From Streptomyces sp. SM10 (GTDB lineage: Bacteria; Actinomycetota; Actinomycetes; Streptomycetales; Streptomycetaceae): a stretch of 64,000 nucleotides of DNA. A program made the translations under genes and the position numbers. Shown piece by piece: positions 19,330 to 27,713 of this stretch (its first letter is position 1; each line of letters opens with the position of its first letter). The stretch lies in the NCBI RefSeq assembly GCF_002910915.1, contig NZ_NEUF01000088.1, forward strand, positions 1 to 64,000. The letters are read 5' to 3'. The notes under the pieces were generated by a model. The model was not told the origin of the DNA. It made no database searches and saw only the letters and a program-made list of their open reading frames with translations.

Positions 19330-20934
19330 TCAGTGCGCGTCGGGCGTTTCGAGCAGGAAGACGCCGTAGCCGAAGCCCTCGGCACGGATGCGGCCGTCGG
19401 CGACAGTGACGCCCGCGGCTTCCAGCGGGGTGGCAACGGTGCCGTCCGGAGCGTCGATCCGCGCTGCCTCGCGGCGCGGGTTCACGACGACGAGGTAGCG
19501 GTCGCCGCGGATGTAGGCCAGGGGGTAGCCCTCGTGCAGGATCTCCGTGCTACCGGACGAGCCGAGTTCGGGCGTGGTCTTCCGGAGCGCGATCAGGCGG
19601 CGGACGAGGTGGAGCAGGGAGCCTTCGTCGGCGCGCTGGGCGGCGACGTTCGGTCGGGACGGGTCCCGGTCGAGGGGAAGGTACAGGTCCTCGGCGGGGG
19701 CGGTGGAGAAGCCCGCGTTGACGGTGTCGTCCCACTGCATGGGGGTGCGCGAGCCCGCGCGGTCGTAGCGTGGCCCGAGGCGGCTGCCCTCGCGGGTGGG
19801 GGTGCCGGGGACGTAGCGCATGCCGATCTCGTCGCCGTAGTAGATCGCGGGGAGCGTCGGCCAGGTGAGCTGGAAGGCGAAGGCTGCGGGGAGTTGTTCG
19901 GCGGTGCGGGGGCCGGTGGACAGGCGGGAGAAGTCGTGGTTGGCGGTAGGGAGCGAGATGAAGCCCGCGTCGCCGATGATCTCTGTCGCCTCGCGCCAGG
20001 CCTCGAGGAAGACAGCCGTAGTGCCCTCGCCCTCGGCGCCGAAGTACGGCTCAAGGGGCTCCCACGCCTCGTGAACGGTGCCCTCACCGTTGTTCCAGAG
20101 GGACTTCAGTGCGGCCCCGTCGCTGCGCGGGCCGAACTGGAGGAAGAAGTCGCAGTGGAAGCCGGCCGGGACGGACACCTGCGGATCGCCCCACTCGGAG
20201 AGCAGTGCGGCCTGCGGGTGCTTCCCGTCCAGCCAGTCGCGCAGCTCGCGCCAGAGTTTGGCGGTTTCGACCTGGCCCGGGTCGTCCTTGACCAGCGAGG
20301 CGGCCATGTCGACGCGGAAGCCGGAAAGGCCGAGGCCCAGCCAGTGGTCCATGATGTCGCGCAGCGCCTGGCGGTTGGCTCGAGGACCTTCGGCGTCGAC
20401 GGGAAGGCGCCACGGCTCCGCCGGGTCCATGCGCGCGTGGCCGAAGTTGAGGGCGGGCTGGGACTCGAAGAAGTTCGGCTGGTAGAAGCCGTACCGGCTG
20501 CCGGGCGAGGCGACGAAGCCCTCGGGGGACTCGTCGGTCCCGGCCCAGATGAAGCGCTGGTCGGACGGGTCGTTCGCGGAGGCCTTGAACCAGGGGTGCT
20601 GGTCGGAGGTGTGGCCCGCGACCAGGTCGAGAAGGACCCGGATGCCGCGGCGTCCTGCGGCCTCGGTGAGCCGGGAGAGGTCCTCGTTGGTGCCGTAGCG
20701 CGGGGCGACGTTGAGGTAATCGGCCACGTCGTAACCCGCGTCGTCGAACGGCGAGGCGAAACACGGGTTGAACCAGACCGTGTTCACGCCGAGCCACTCG
20801 AGGTGGTCGAGCTTCGCCTCGATGCCGGCGAAGTCGCCGATACCGTCGCCGTTGGAGTCGGCGAAGGACTGCGGATAGATCTGGTAGAGCACGGCGTCGG
20901 CGAGCCACTCGGTGGCGGGACGGCGGGATGGCAT
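19330..20934 (-). CDS. GH13 family alpha-glucosidase-like enzyme
   Basis: 534 residues, cytosolic. It opens with AVLYQIYPQSFADSNGDGIGD, the oligo-1,6-glucosidase style entry. The catalytic triad is visible: nucleophile Asp in GFRVDMA (about residue 207), acid/base Glu in LLSEWGDP (about 245), and third Asp in TANHDFSR (about 330). IYYGDEIG lies further on. It is read in the same direction as the EEP gene upstream, 134 bases away. An alpha-glucoside enzyme is out of step with the beta-linked theme of the rest of the locus; it may process an alpha-linked side chain. Confidence 0.9.
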   Translation of the reverse strand: MPSRRPATEWLADAVLYQIYPQSFADSNGDGIGDFAGIEAKLDHLEWLGVNTVWFNPCFASPFDDAGYDVADYLNVAPRYGTNEDLSRLTEAAGRRGIRVLLDLVAGHTSDQHPWFKASANDPSDQRFIWAGTDESPEGFVASPGSRYGFYQPNFFESQPALNFGHARMDPAEPWRLPVDAEGPRANRQALRDIMDHWLGLGLSGFRVDMAASLVKDDPGQVETAKLWRELRDWLDGKHPQAALLSEWGDPQVSVPAGFHCDFFLQFGPRSDGAALKSLWNNGEGTVHEAWEPLEPYFGAEGEGTTAVFLEAWREATEIIGDAGFISLPTANHDFSRLSTGPRTAEQLPAAFAFQLTWPTLPAIYYGDEIGMRYVPGTPTREGSRLGPRYDRAGSRTPMQWDDTVNAGFSTAPAEDLYLPLDRDPSRPNVAAQRADEGSLLHLVRRLIALRKTTPELGSSGSTEILHEGYPLAYIRGDRYLVVVNPRREAARIDAPDGTVATPLEAAGVTVADGRIRAEGFGYGVFLLETPDAH

Positions 20935-21068
20935 GGGACTCCCTGAGGGCGTCGGCGATCCGGACGGACCGGCTGCGACTGATAGTGCTGACGGGGCTGA
21001 GGGGTCTGATGGGTCTGATGGGTCGGTCTCGTTCAGCGGGAGAACCTCGTTCCACGAGACGGGGTCGT

Positions 21069-21875
21069 TCAGCAGGACAGCTCGACGACTGCCCGTACCG
21101 GAAGGTGATCACTCGGCCATACGGCGTCCGGCGCGGGCAGCCCGACGGACGTCCCGTGCACCCGAGTGCCGCGCGAGGCGAGGATCCAGTCGATGCGCGC
21201 GCCGTCGGGCCGGAGCGGGCCGTAGCCGTGGAAGGTGCCGTACGAAGGGCCGCGCCGCTCGGCGTTGTCCCAGGTGTCCTCCAGGCCGGCCTGCGCGGAG
21301 AGCACGGCGTGCACCTCTGGGTCGCCCGCCGGGGTGTTGAAGTCGCCGGTTATCAGGCGGGGGACGCCTGAGGCCAGGGCGTCCAGGCGCTCAGCGAGGA
21401 GGGCTGCGGAACGCGCCCGTGCGTAAGCGCTCTCATGGTCGAAGTGCGTATTGGCAGCGAAGAGTTCACCGCCGGTGACGAGATCACGGAAGCGGACCCA
21501 GGTGACCATGCGCGGGCAGCCGCCGCCCCAGGTCTCGGAACCCGGTACATGCGGGGTGTCCGAGAGCCAGAAGTGACCGTGCTCCAGGGATTCGAGGCGG
21601 TTCCGGTCGTAGAGGACGGCCATGTGCTCGCCCCTCTCGCCGCCCTCACGGCCCTCGCCGATCCGGGCGTACTCGGGACCGAGACCCTCCTGTGCCTCGC
21701 CGACCTGCGAGTACAACCCCTCCTGGGTGCCCAGCAGATGGGGCCGCTCATGACGGAGGAGGGCGATGACCGCCTCCCGGCGCGCACTCCACGGGTGTGG
21801 CGCCCCCTCCCAGTCGACCTGCAGATTGAAGCTCATGATCCGCAGCGCACTGCCGCCTACGGCGTCTCCGCCCAT
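21069..21875 (-). CDS. Endonuclease/exonuclease/phosphatase (EEP) family protein
   Basis: 268 residues without signal peptide. The EEP metal and catalytic motifs are all present: IMSFNLQVD, GTQEGLY (Glu), ITGDFNTPAGD, and the final WPSDHLPV (Asp-His). The ATG at 21875 has a near-perfect AAGGAGGT site. The family hydrolyses phosphate esters from nucleic acids to inositol phosphates and lipids. Inside a sugar locus, and first in an operon with GH13, a small phosphorylated metabolite is a plausible substrate, but this is inference. It is divergent from the GH3 operon across an operator-bearing region. Confidence 0.82.
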   Translation of the reverse strand: MGGDAVGGSALRIMSFNLQVDWEGAPHPWSARREAVIALLRHERPHLLGTQEGLYSQVGEAQEGLGPEYARIGEGREGGERGEHMAVLYDRNRLESLEHGHFWLSDTPHVPGSETWGGGCPRMVTWVRFRDLVTGGELFAANTHFDHESAYARARSAALLAERLDALASGVPRLITGDFNTPAGDPEVHAVLSAQAGLEDTWDNAERRGPSYGTFHGYGPLRPDGARIDWILASRGTRVHGTSVGLPAPDAVWPSDHLPVRAVVELSC

Positions 21876-21959
21876 GGGGCACCTCCTTTTCTCCGGCCCG
21901 CCGGCAGGCTCGGGCCGGGTTGTGCAACGAGGTGGTGACGGCCACTTGATCCCCTCGCC

Positions 21960-21973
21960 TGAATGCGCTTACA
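21960..21973 (+). promoter_or_regulatory. LacI-type operator between the EEP/GH13 and GH3 operons
   Basis: TGAATGCGCTTACA, the third copy of the locus motif (TGNATGCGCTTNCA). It lies 85 bases from the EEP start codon and 85 bases before the GH3 start, in the divergent promoter region, so one site could control both directions. Confidence 0.65.
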
Positions 21974-22057
21974 TTTTGCTGCGGAAACACTAACTTCACG
22001 GTCCCCATCCGGCAATGGCCCCCGGCCCACTGCACCCCGGCCCCCGAAGGACGCGAC

Positions 22058-24223
22058 ATGCTCCGCACGCACGACGACAAGGTCAAGGAAATCCTCGGCC
22101 GGATGACGACCGAGGAGAAGCTCGGCCAGGTCCAGCAGCTGACGTGGACCGGAGCCACCGGTCCGGGCGGCGGCCAGACCGCGGAGATCGAAGCGTCGGC
22201 CCGTGCGGGCAAGCTCGGTTCGGTCCTGAACCTGCACGGTGCGAAGTGGACCAACGACCTCCAGCGCCTCGCGGTCGAGGAGTCCCGGCTCGGCATCCCG
22301 CTGCTCTTCGGCTTCGACGTCATCCACGGCTTCTGGACAACCTTCCCGATCCCACTCGCGCAGGCCGCCGCCTTCGACCCGGCCGTGGCCGAGACCGACG
22401 CGCGCATCTCCGCCGTCGAGACCCGCTCGCAGGGTGTGCGCTGGACCTTCTCGCCGATGATGGACGTCACCCATGAGCCGCGCTGGGGCCGTATCGCCGA
22501 GTCCTGTGGCGAGGACCCGTACCTCAACGCCGCACTCGCGGTGGCCAAGGTGCGCGGCTACCAGGGTCCGCCCGACGGTTCGGGCCTCACCTCCAAGAAC
22601 CATGTCGCGGCCTGCGCCAAGCACTTCGTTGCATACGGCGGGGCCGAGGGCGGCCGCGACTACAACACCGTGGACGTATCCGAGCAGCGCCTTCGCAACC
22701 ACTACCTGCCGCCGTTCAAGGCCGCGCTCGACGCCGGTGCGGCCACCGTCATGGCCGCGTTCAACACAGTGGGCGGCGTCCCCGCACACGCCAACAACCA
22801 CACCATGAACTCCATCCTCAAGGTGGAGTGGGGCTTCGACGGCTTTGTGGTCAGCGACTACACCGGCGTCATGGAGCTGGTCGCGCACGGCTTCGCCGAG
22901 GACGCCGCGCACGCCGCCGAGCTGTCCCTGAACCACGGCCTGGACATGGAGATGGTCTCCACCCACATCTTCGACCACGGCCAGGAGCTGCTCGCCGACG
23001 GCCGGATCTCCATGGACCGCCTCGACGATGCGGTCACGCGCATCCTGCGGCTCAAGTTCGCGCTCGGCCTCTTCGACGACCCGTACACCGACGCGGCGAT
23101 GGAGATCACACAGCCCACCGCCGCGTCCCGCGCGGCCGCGCGGGACGCCGCCGCCCGCTCGATGGTGCTCCTGAAGAACGACGGCTTCCCGGGGAACGAC
23201 GGCGCGGTGCTGCCGCTCGACGCCGCCACCTCTTCGATCGCGGTCGTCGGGCCGCACGCCGACTCCGTCGACCAGCACGGCACCTGGGCCGGCCCCGGCC
23301 GGCTCCACTTCGAGTCGGTCAGCATCCTCGACGCGATCCGCGAAGCCGCACCGGACGCCGACATCCGGCACTCTGGTCCCGACCCTGCCATGGCGGCCGC
23401 CGCCGCGTGGGCCGCCGACCTCACCGTCGTCGTGGTCGGCGAGGACTCCGCGATCAGCGGCGAGGCCGCCGCCCGCAGCGACATCGACCTGCCCGCAGGG
23501 CAGCAGCAGCTGATCGAGGCGGTCGCCGCGACCGGCAAGCCCTTCGTGGTCGTGCTGGTCAACGGCCGCCCGCTCACCATCGGCGGCTGGGTGGACCGCG
23601 CGCCCGCCGTCCTGGAGGCCTGGCACGCGGGCATCGAGGCCGGGCACGCCGTGGCCGATGTGCTCTTCGGCAAGGTCAACCCCGGCGGCAAGCTGCCGGT
23701 CTCCTTCCCGCGGAACGTCGGCCAGATCCCCATCTACTACAACCACGAGTCCACCGGTCGGCCGTACGACCAGGTCGAGAAGTACGTTTCGAAGTACCTG
23801 GACCTGCCCGACGGCCCGCAGTTCACCTTCGGCCACGGGCTCAGCTACACCACGTTCGCGACCGGCGAGCCGAAGCTGAGCCACCAGGAGATCTCGGTGG
23901 ACGCACTCGAGCGCGGCGAGAGCGTCGAGGTCACGGTGGGGGTCGCCAATACCGGGTCGCTGACCGGTGACGAGGTGGTCCAGGTGTACGTCCACGACGT
24001 CGCGGCGAGCATCACGCAGCCGGTGCGGAAGCTGCGCGGTTTCGAGCGGGTGACGCTGGAGCCGGGCGAGGAGCGCATCGTCCGCTTCCCTCTCGGAGCC
24101 GAGGACCTGGGCTTCTGGACGAACGACCCGTCCGGGACGTACGTACTGGAGCGCGGCCGTATCGATGTGTACGCCGGCAGCAGCAGTGCGACGCAGGCCC
24201 GCGCGAGCCTGCGTCTGGTCTGA
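22058..24223 (+). CDS. GH3 family beta-glycosidase
   Basis: 721 residues, no signal peptide, so it acts on imported oligosaccharides. The N-terminal barrel has GIPLLFGFDVIHGF and CAKHFVAYGG, with nucleophile Asp in GFVVSDYTGVMEL (about residue 268). The second alpha/beta domain starts near residue 360 (MVLLKNDG). The C-terminal fibronectin III-like domain ends in ERGRIDVYAGSSS. The length is typical of three-domain BglX-like enzymes (beta-glucosidase, xylosidase or galactosidase). GAAGGA lies before the ATG. It leads an operon continuing into the DUF2264 gene. Confidence 0.93.
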   Translation: MLRTHDDKVKEILGRMTTEEKLGQVQQLTWTGATGPGGGQTAEIEASARAGKLGSVLNLHGAKWTNDLQRLAVEESRLGIPLLFGFDVIHGFWTTFPIPLAQAAAFDPAVAETDARISAVETRSQGVRWTFSPMMDVTHEPRWGRIAESCGEDPYLNAALAVAKVRGYQGPPDGSGLTSKNHVAACAKHFVAYGGAEGGRDYNTVDVSEQRLRNHYLPPFKAALDAGAATVMAAFNTVGGVPAHANNHTMNSILKVEWGFDGFVVSDYTGVMELVAHGFAEDAAHAAELSLNHGLDMEMVSTHIFDHGQELLADGRISMDRLDDAVTRILRLKFALGLFDDPYTDAAMEITQPTAASRAAARDAAARSMVLLKNDGFPGNDGAVLPLDAATSSIAVVGPHADSVDQHGTWAGPGRLHFESVSILDAIREAAPDADIRHSGPDPAMAAAAAWAADLTVVVVGEDSAISGEAAARSDIDLPAGQQQLIEAVAATGKPFVVVLVNGRPLTIGGWVDRAPAVLEAWHAGIEAGHAVADVLFGKVNPGGKLPVSFPRNVGQIPIYYNHESTGRPYDQVEKYVSKYLDLPDGPQFTFGHGLSYTTFATGEPKLSHQEISVDALERGESVEVTVGVANTGSLTGDEVVQVYVHDVAASITQPVRKLRGFERVTLEPGEERIVRFPLGAEDLGFWTNDPSGTYVLERGRIDVYAGSSSATQARASLRLV

Positions 24224-24313
24224 GCAAAAGGCCCACCCGCCACCGTTCACGACGGACGGCGCCTCTCCCATACGACCGGGTCGCTGTCCGCCGATCCTTC
24301 CTGGAGTCACCGC

Positions 24314-26161
24314 ATGTGGCAGCTGCCGCCCGAGGACCGCACGACAAGCCCCTACACCGGCTGGACCCGCGCCCACTGGGAGGCCGTCGCCGACAGTCTG
24401 CTGGCCGCGGTGCGTGAGCACGCCTCGCCCGGTGGCGCACTGATCTCTCTTCCGGGGCCGGCCAGTTCGTCGGGCCCGCGCTCGGACGGGCTGGAGGGCT
24501 ACGCCCGTACGTTCCTGCTCGCCGCGTTCCGTGTCACCGGTGCGGGCGGCGACGACCCGCACGGGATGCTGTCGCGTTACGCGGACGGCCTCGCCGCAGG
24601 CACCCGCACCCCCGGCCGCGACGACGCCGAGTCCTGGCCGCGCCCCTCGGAGTGCGGCCAGGCCTGGGTGGAGGCGGCCTCGATCGCGCTCGGCCTGCGC
24701 CTGACCCGCCCGTGGCTCTGGGACCGTCTGGACAAGGACGTACAAGAACGCGCCGCAGACTGGATGTCGGAGGCGCTCGGCACTCCCCCGGTCAACAACA
24801 ACTGGTGGCTCTTCCCGCTCACCGTCGGCGGTTTCCTCGCCGAGGCCGGCCACCACGAGGAGGCGTCCCGCGCCGCGATCCAGCGCGGCCTGGCGAAGAT
24901 CGAGACGTGGTACGAGGGCGGCGGCTGGTACACCGACGGCCCGGAGCGGTCCTTCGACCACTACAACGGCTGGGCGATGCATCTCTACCCGATGCTGCAC
25001 GCACGGCTGAGCAACGACGGGGACATGCTCGCGCGGTACGGAGGCCGGCTGCGCGAATTCCTCGCGGACTACTCCCGCCTCTTCGCCGCCGACGGCTCGC
25101 CGCTGCCCATCGGGCGCTCCCTGACCTACCGTTTCGCCACCGCCTCCGCGCTCTGGGCGGGCGCCCTGACCGGTCACACCCCGCTCGCCGCCGGCGCGAC
25201 CCGGCGGATCGCCTCGGGCGCCCTGCGCTACTTCACCGACCGGGACGCAGCCGACGACGGGCTGCTCTCCATGGGCTGGCACGGCCCGTACCCACCTGTC
25301 GTGCAGGAGTACTCGGGACCCGCGTCCCCGTACTGGGCCGCCAAGGCCTTCGTCGGTCTGCTCCTGCCGGCGGACCACCCCGAGTGGACGGCCGTCGAGC
25401 GTGCCGCTCCCGTCGAGGCCGGGGACTCGGTCACTGCGCTGCCGGCACCCGGCTGGCTGGTGCAGGCCACGGCGGCCGACGGTGTCGTCCGCGTGCACAA
25501 CCACGGCAGCGACGGGCAGATCGTCCACCCGGAGCGCGACGATCCGCTGTACGCCCGGCTCGCCTACTCCACGCACACCGGCCCGACCGAGCCGGGTGCC
25601 GCACCGGACAATCACTTCGGACTGGTCGAGGACGGGCGGATCACCCGGCGCGGCCGGATCACCCCGCTGGGCTCCGGGGACGGCTGGACGGCCTCGGTCC
25701 AGCGGACTCCCGCCGGCACGGCACGTCTCGCCTCGATGACACTTGCACGGGGGGCGGCGGAGGTGCGCATCCACCGTGTCGAGGGTGCCGCCCCCGGCAC
25801 CCGTGTGCGCGCGTCCGGCTGGGCCGTGGACGGCAACCGCACGGTCTCCGCCCTGCACCCTGTGTACGGCTTCGACGGCCCGGCAGGCTCTGTCCCCGGC
25901 GGCCCCACGGCCTACGCGGAGGCAACCCGCATGCCCGTCGCCGAAGGCACGGTCGGCGACGGCCTCTTCGTGTGCTGCGCCTCCCTGTCGGGAACGGGTC
26001 CCGGTACGGCCCCGGCCTTCCCCGACGTACAGGTCAACGGCCCGGCGGTGCGCATCACCTGGCCCGGGGGAGAGGTACAGGTCGCGACCCTGACCGCCGA
26101 CACGGCCACGGTCGCCCCCGGCGACAGCGCTGGGCTTCGTGAGCGGCCCGGGCCCGGGTGA
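24314..26161 (+). CDS. DUF2264 family protein, probable GH154-type beta-glucuronidase
   Basis: 615 residues, cytosolic. The DUF2264 hallmarks are present: SDGLEGYARTFLLAAFR (residues about 57-73), NNNWWLFPLTVGGFLAEAG, GGGWYTDGPERSFDHYNGWAMHLYP and LSMGWHGPYPPVVQEYSGPASPYWAAKAF. This is an alpha/alpha barrel followed by a beta-sandwich. To my knowledge DUF2264 proteins include CAZy GH154, for which beta-glucuronidase activity is reported. If so, the target glycan carries glucuronic acid. It starts 90 bases after GH3, with GGAG upstream, and is probably co-transcribed with it. Confidence 0.85.
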   Translation: MWQLPPEDRTTSPYTGWTRAHWEAVADSLLAAVREHASPGGALISLPGPASSSGPRSDGLEGYARTFLLAAFRVTGAGGDDPHGMLSRYADGLAAGTRTPGRDDAESWPRPSECGQAWVEAASIALGLRLTRPWLWDRLDKDVQERAADWMSEALGTPPVNNNWWLFPLTVGGFLAEAGHHEEASRAAIQRGLAKIETWYEGGGWYTDGPERSFDHYNGWAMHLYPMLHARLSNDGDMLARYGGRLREFLADYSRLFAADGSPLPIGRSLTYRFATASALWAGALTGHTPLAAGATRRIASGALRYFTDRDAADDGLLSMGWHGPYPPVVQEYSGPASPYWAAKAFVGLLLPADHPEWTAVERAAPVEAGDSVTALPAPGWLVQATAADGVVRVHNHGSDGQIVHPERDDPLYARLAYSTHTGPTEPGAAPDNHFGLVEDGRITRRGRITPLGSGDGWTASVQRTPAGTARLASMTLARGAAEVRIHRVEGAAPGTRVRASGWAVDGNRTVSALHPVYGFDGPAGSVPGGPTAYAEATRMPVAEGTVGDGLFVCCASLSGTGPGTAPAFPDVQVNGPAVRITWPGGEVQVATLTADTATVAPGDSAGLRERPGPG

Positions 26162-26463
26162 ACGCGCCGCTGCACCCATCGACAATCGCGCGGGCGACGT
26201 TCACCGAGTCGGCCGGCCGGCGCAAGAGGGATGCCTTGACCCTCGCACCGCGCGAGCCGCCCGCCGCCTCCGCGAACACCGCACGCTCGACCGCCTTACG
26301 GCGCGCCCCATTGGCATCGACCAGCCAGCCAGGCCGCACCTGTCGTTTCGCAGCCCGCGCGCTTGACAGTCAGCCGCTCCATACCATCCGCTGGGGCCGG
26401 CGGCGATCACTGCCTTACTGAGATCGGCCCCCGTTTCCGCGGCTGGGCACCAGAAAGAGGAAC
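26162..26463. other. Interval between the DUF2264 and FGE genes
   Basis: About 300 bases. A short minus-strand frame (ending left of 26339) has a somewhat protein-like stretch with RKAVERAVFAEAAGGS and PADSVNVARAIVDG, which I cannot assign; it could be a remnant. No plausible start and ribosome site support it. The FGE promoter, if independent, must be here. Confidence 0.35.
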
Positions 26464-27480
26464 GTGAGCACCATCGAACCCAAGGAACGACCTGCCTGCT
26501 GTGCCCCGCAGCGGCATCGCAGCGGCGGGACCGACGCCGACGACATCGCGGTGTCCGCACCGCTCCTGGGCATATCCGCGGGTGCTGTGACGCCCGCTGA
26601 CACGGTGTCGGTGCCGCACGGGGGCTGGTGTGCGCTGGAGGCCGGTGCGTTCCTGATGGGCTGCGCAGACGGCCCGTACGCGGCGGACGGCGAGGGACCG
26701 GTGCGTGAGATCACCGTCGGCCCGTTCATGATCAGCGCCACCGCGGTCAGCGCTGCGGAGTTCGCCGCCTTCGTGGACGCCACCGGTCACACGACGGACG
26801 CCGAACGGTTCGGCTGGTCCTTCGTCTTCGGCGGCTTCCTGCCCCGCGACTTCCCGCCGACGCGGGCGGCGGCGGCGACCCCGTGGTGGCGCCAGGTCCA
26901 TGGTGCGCACTGGCGGCAGCCGGAAGGCCCCGGATCGGATCTGGGCAGGCGCGGCCGCCGCGACAACCGGTGGGACCACCCTGTCGTGCACGTCTCGTAC
27001 GCCGATGCCCTCTCCTACTGCCGCTGGGCCGGGGCACGGCTGCCGACCGAGGCGGAGTGGGAGTACGCGTCCCGTGGCGGGCTGACGAGCATGCCGTACC
27101 CCTGGGGCCAGGAGCGCGACCCGGGCGGCGACTACCGGATGAACATCTGGCGCGGCACCTTCCCGGGCCGCAACACTGCAGCCGACGGGTACGCCGGCAC
27201 CTGCCCTGTCGACGCCTTCGAGCCCAACGCCTACGGACTGTTCAACACCACCGGGAACGTATGGGAGTGGTGTGCCGACTGGTTCAGCCCAGGCTTCCAC
27301 AAGCGGGGCCCGCGCATCGACCCGGCCGGCCCGGCGTTCGGCCAGGCCCGCGTACTCAAGGGCGGCTCGCACATGTGCCACGAGTCGTACTGTCTGCGCT
27401 ACCGCACCTCGGCCCGCATGGGAAACACCCCCGACAGCTCCAGCGGCAACACCGGCTTTCGCGTGGTGCGCCGTGACTGA
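26464..27480 (+). CDS. Formylglycine-generating enzyme (sulfatase-modifying factor)
   Basis: 338 residues from a GTG with AGAGG upstream. The FGE-sulfatase fold is clear: GAFLMGCADGPYAADGEGPV, TEAEWEYASRGG, the PYPWG block, NTTGNVWEWCADWF, and the C-terminal KGGSHMCHESYCLRYR. The two Cys of the last motif match the copper-binding pair that oxidises the sulfatase Cys in aerobic FGEs. It should convert Cys57 of the sulfatase encoded at 15177 to formylglycine in the cytoplasm. Being the last gene of the locus, it makes the sulfatase function self-contained. Confidence 0.95.
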   Translation: MSTIEPKERPACCAPQRHRSGGTDADDIAVSAPLLGISAGAVTPADTVSVPHGGWCALEAGAFLMGCADGPYAADGEGPVREITVGPFMISATAVSAAEFAAFVDATGHTTDAERFGWSFVFGGFLPRDFPPTRAAAATPWWRQVHGAHWRQPEGPGSDLGRRGRRDNRWDHPVVHVSYADALSYCRWAGARLPTEAEWEYASRGGLTSMPYPWGQERDPGGDYRMNIWRGTFPGRNTAADGYAGTCPVDAFEPNAYGLFNTTGNVWEWCADWFSPGFHKRGPRIDPAGPAFGQARVLKGGSHMCHESYCLRYRTSARMGNTPDSSSGNTGFRVVRRD

Positions 27481-27713
27481 CGAGCGCCGGCTGCCCCTTC
27501 ACGCCCTTCCCGCCGCCCCGGCTCCGCACCGTGCCTCCGGGACTCCGACCGGGTATGAGCCTGCCGCAGTACGCTCCCTCAACATCGGAGAACAAGACGC
27601 GTTGTCTCCCGGCGCACAGGCCGGCCAGTCCGCCTTCACGGACCTGACCTGAGATTTCCCGGGAGTTCCCGCGCTGATGCGCAGTACGCCCCGACCAGCC
27701 GCCCCAAAAACGA

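Noticed and set aside
21857..26185. A minus-strand open frame of 1442 codons opposite GH3 and DUF2264
   Set aside because: It is a GC-rich antisense shadow of two clearly recognised genes, has low-complexity Arg/Gly/Val-rich composition and no domain or ribosome site.
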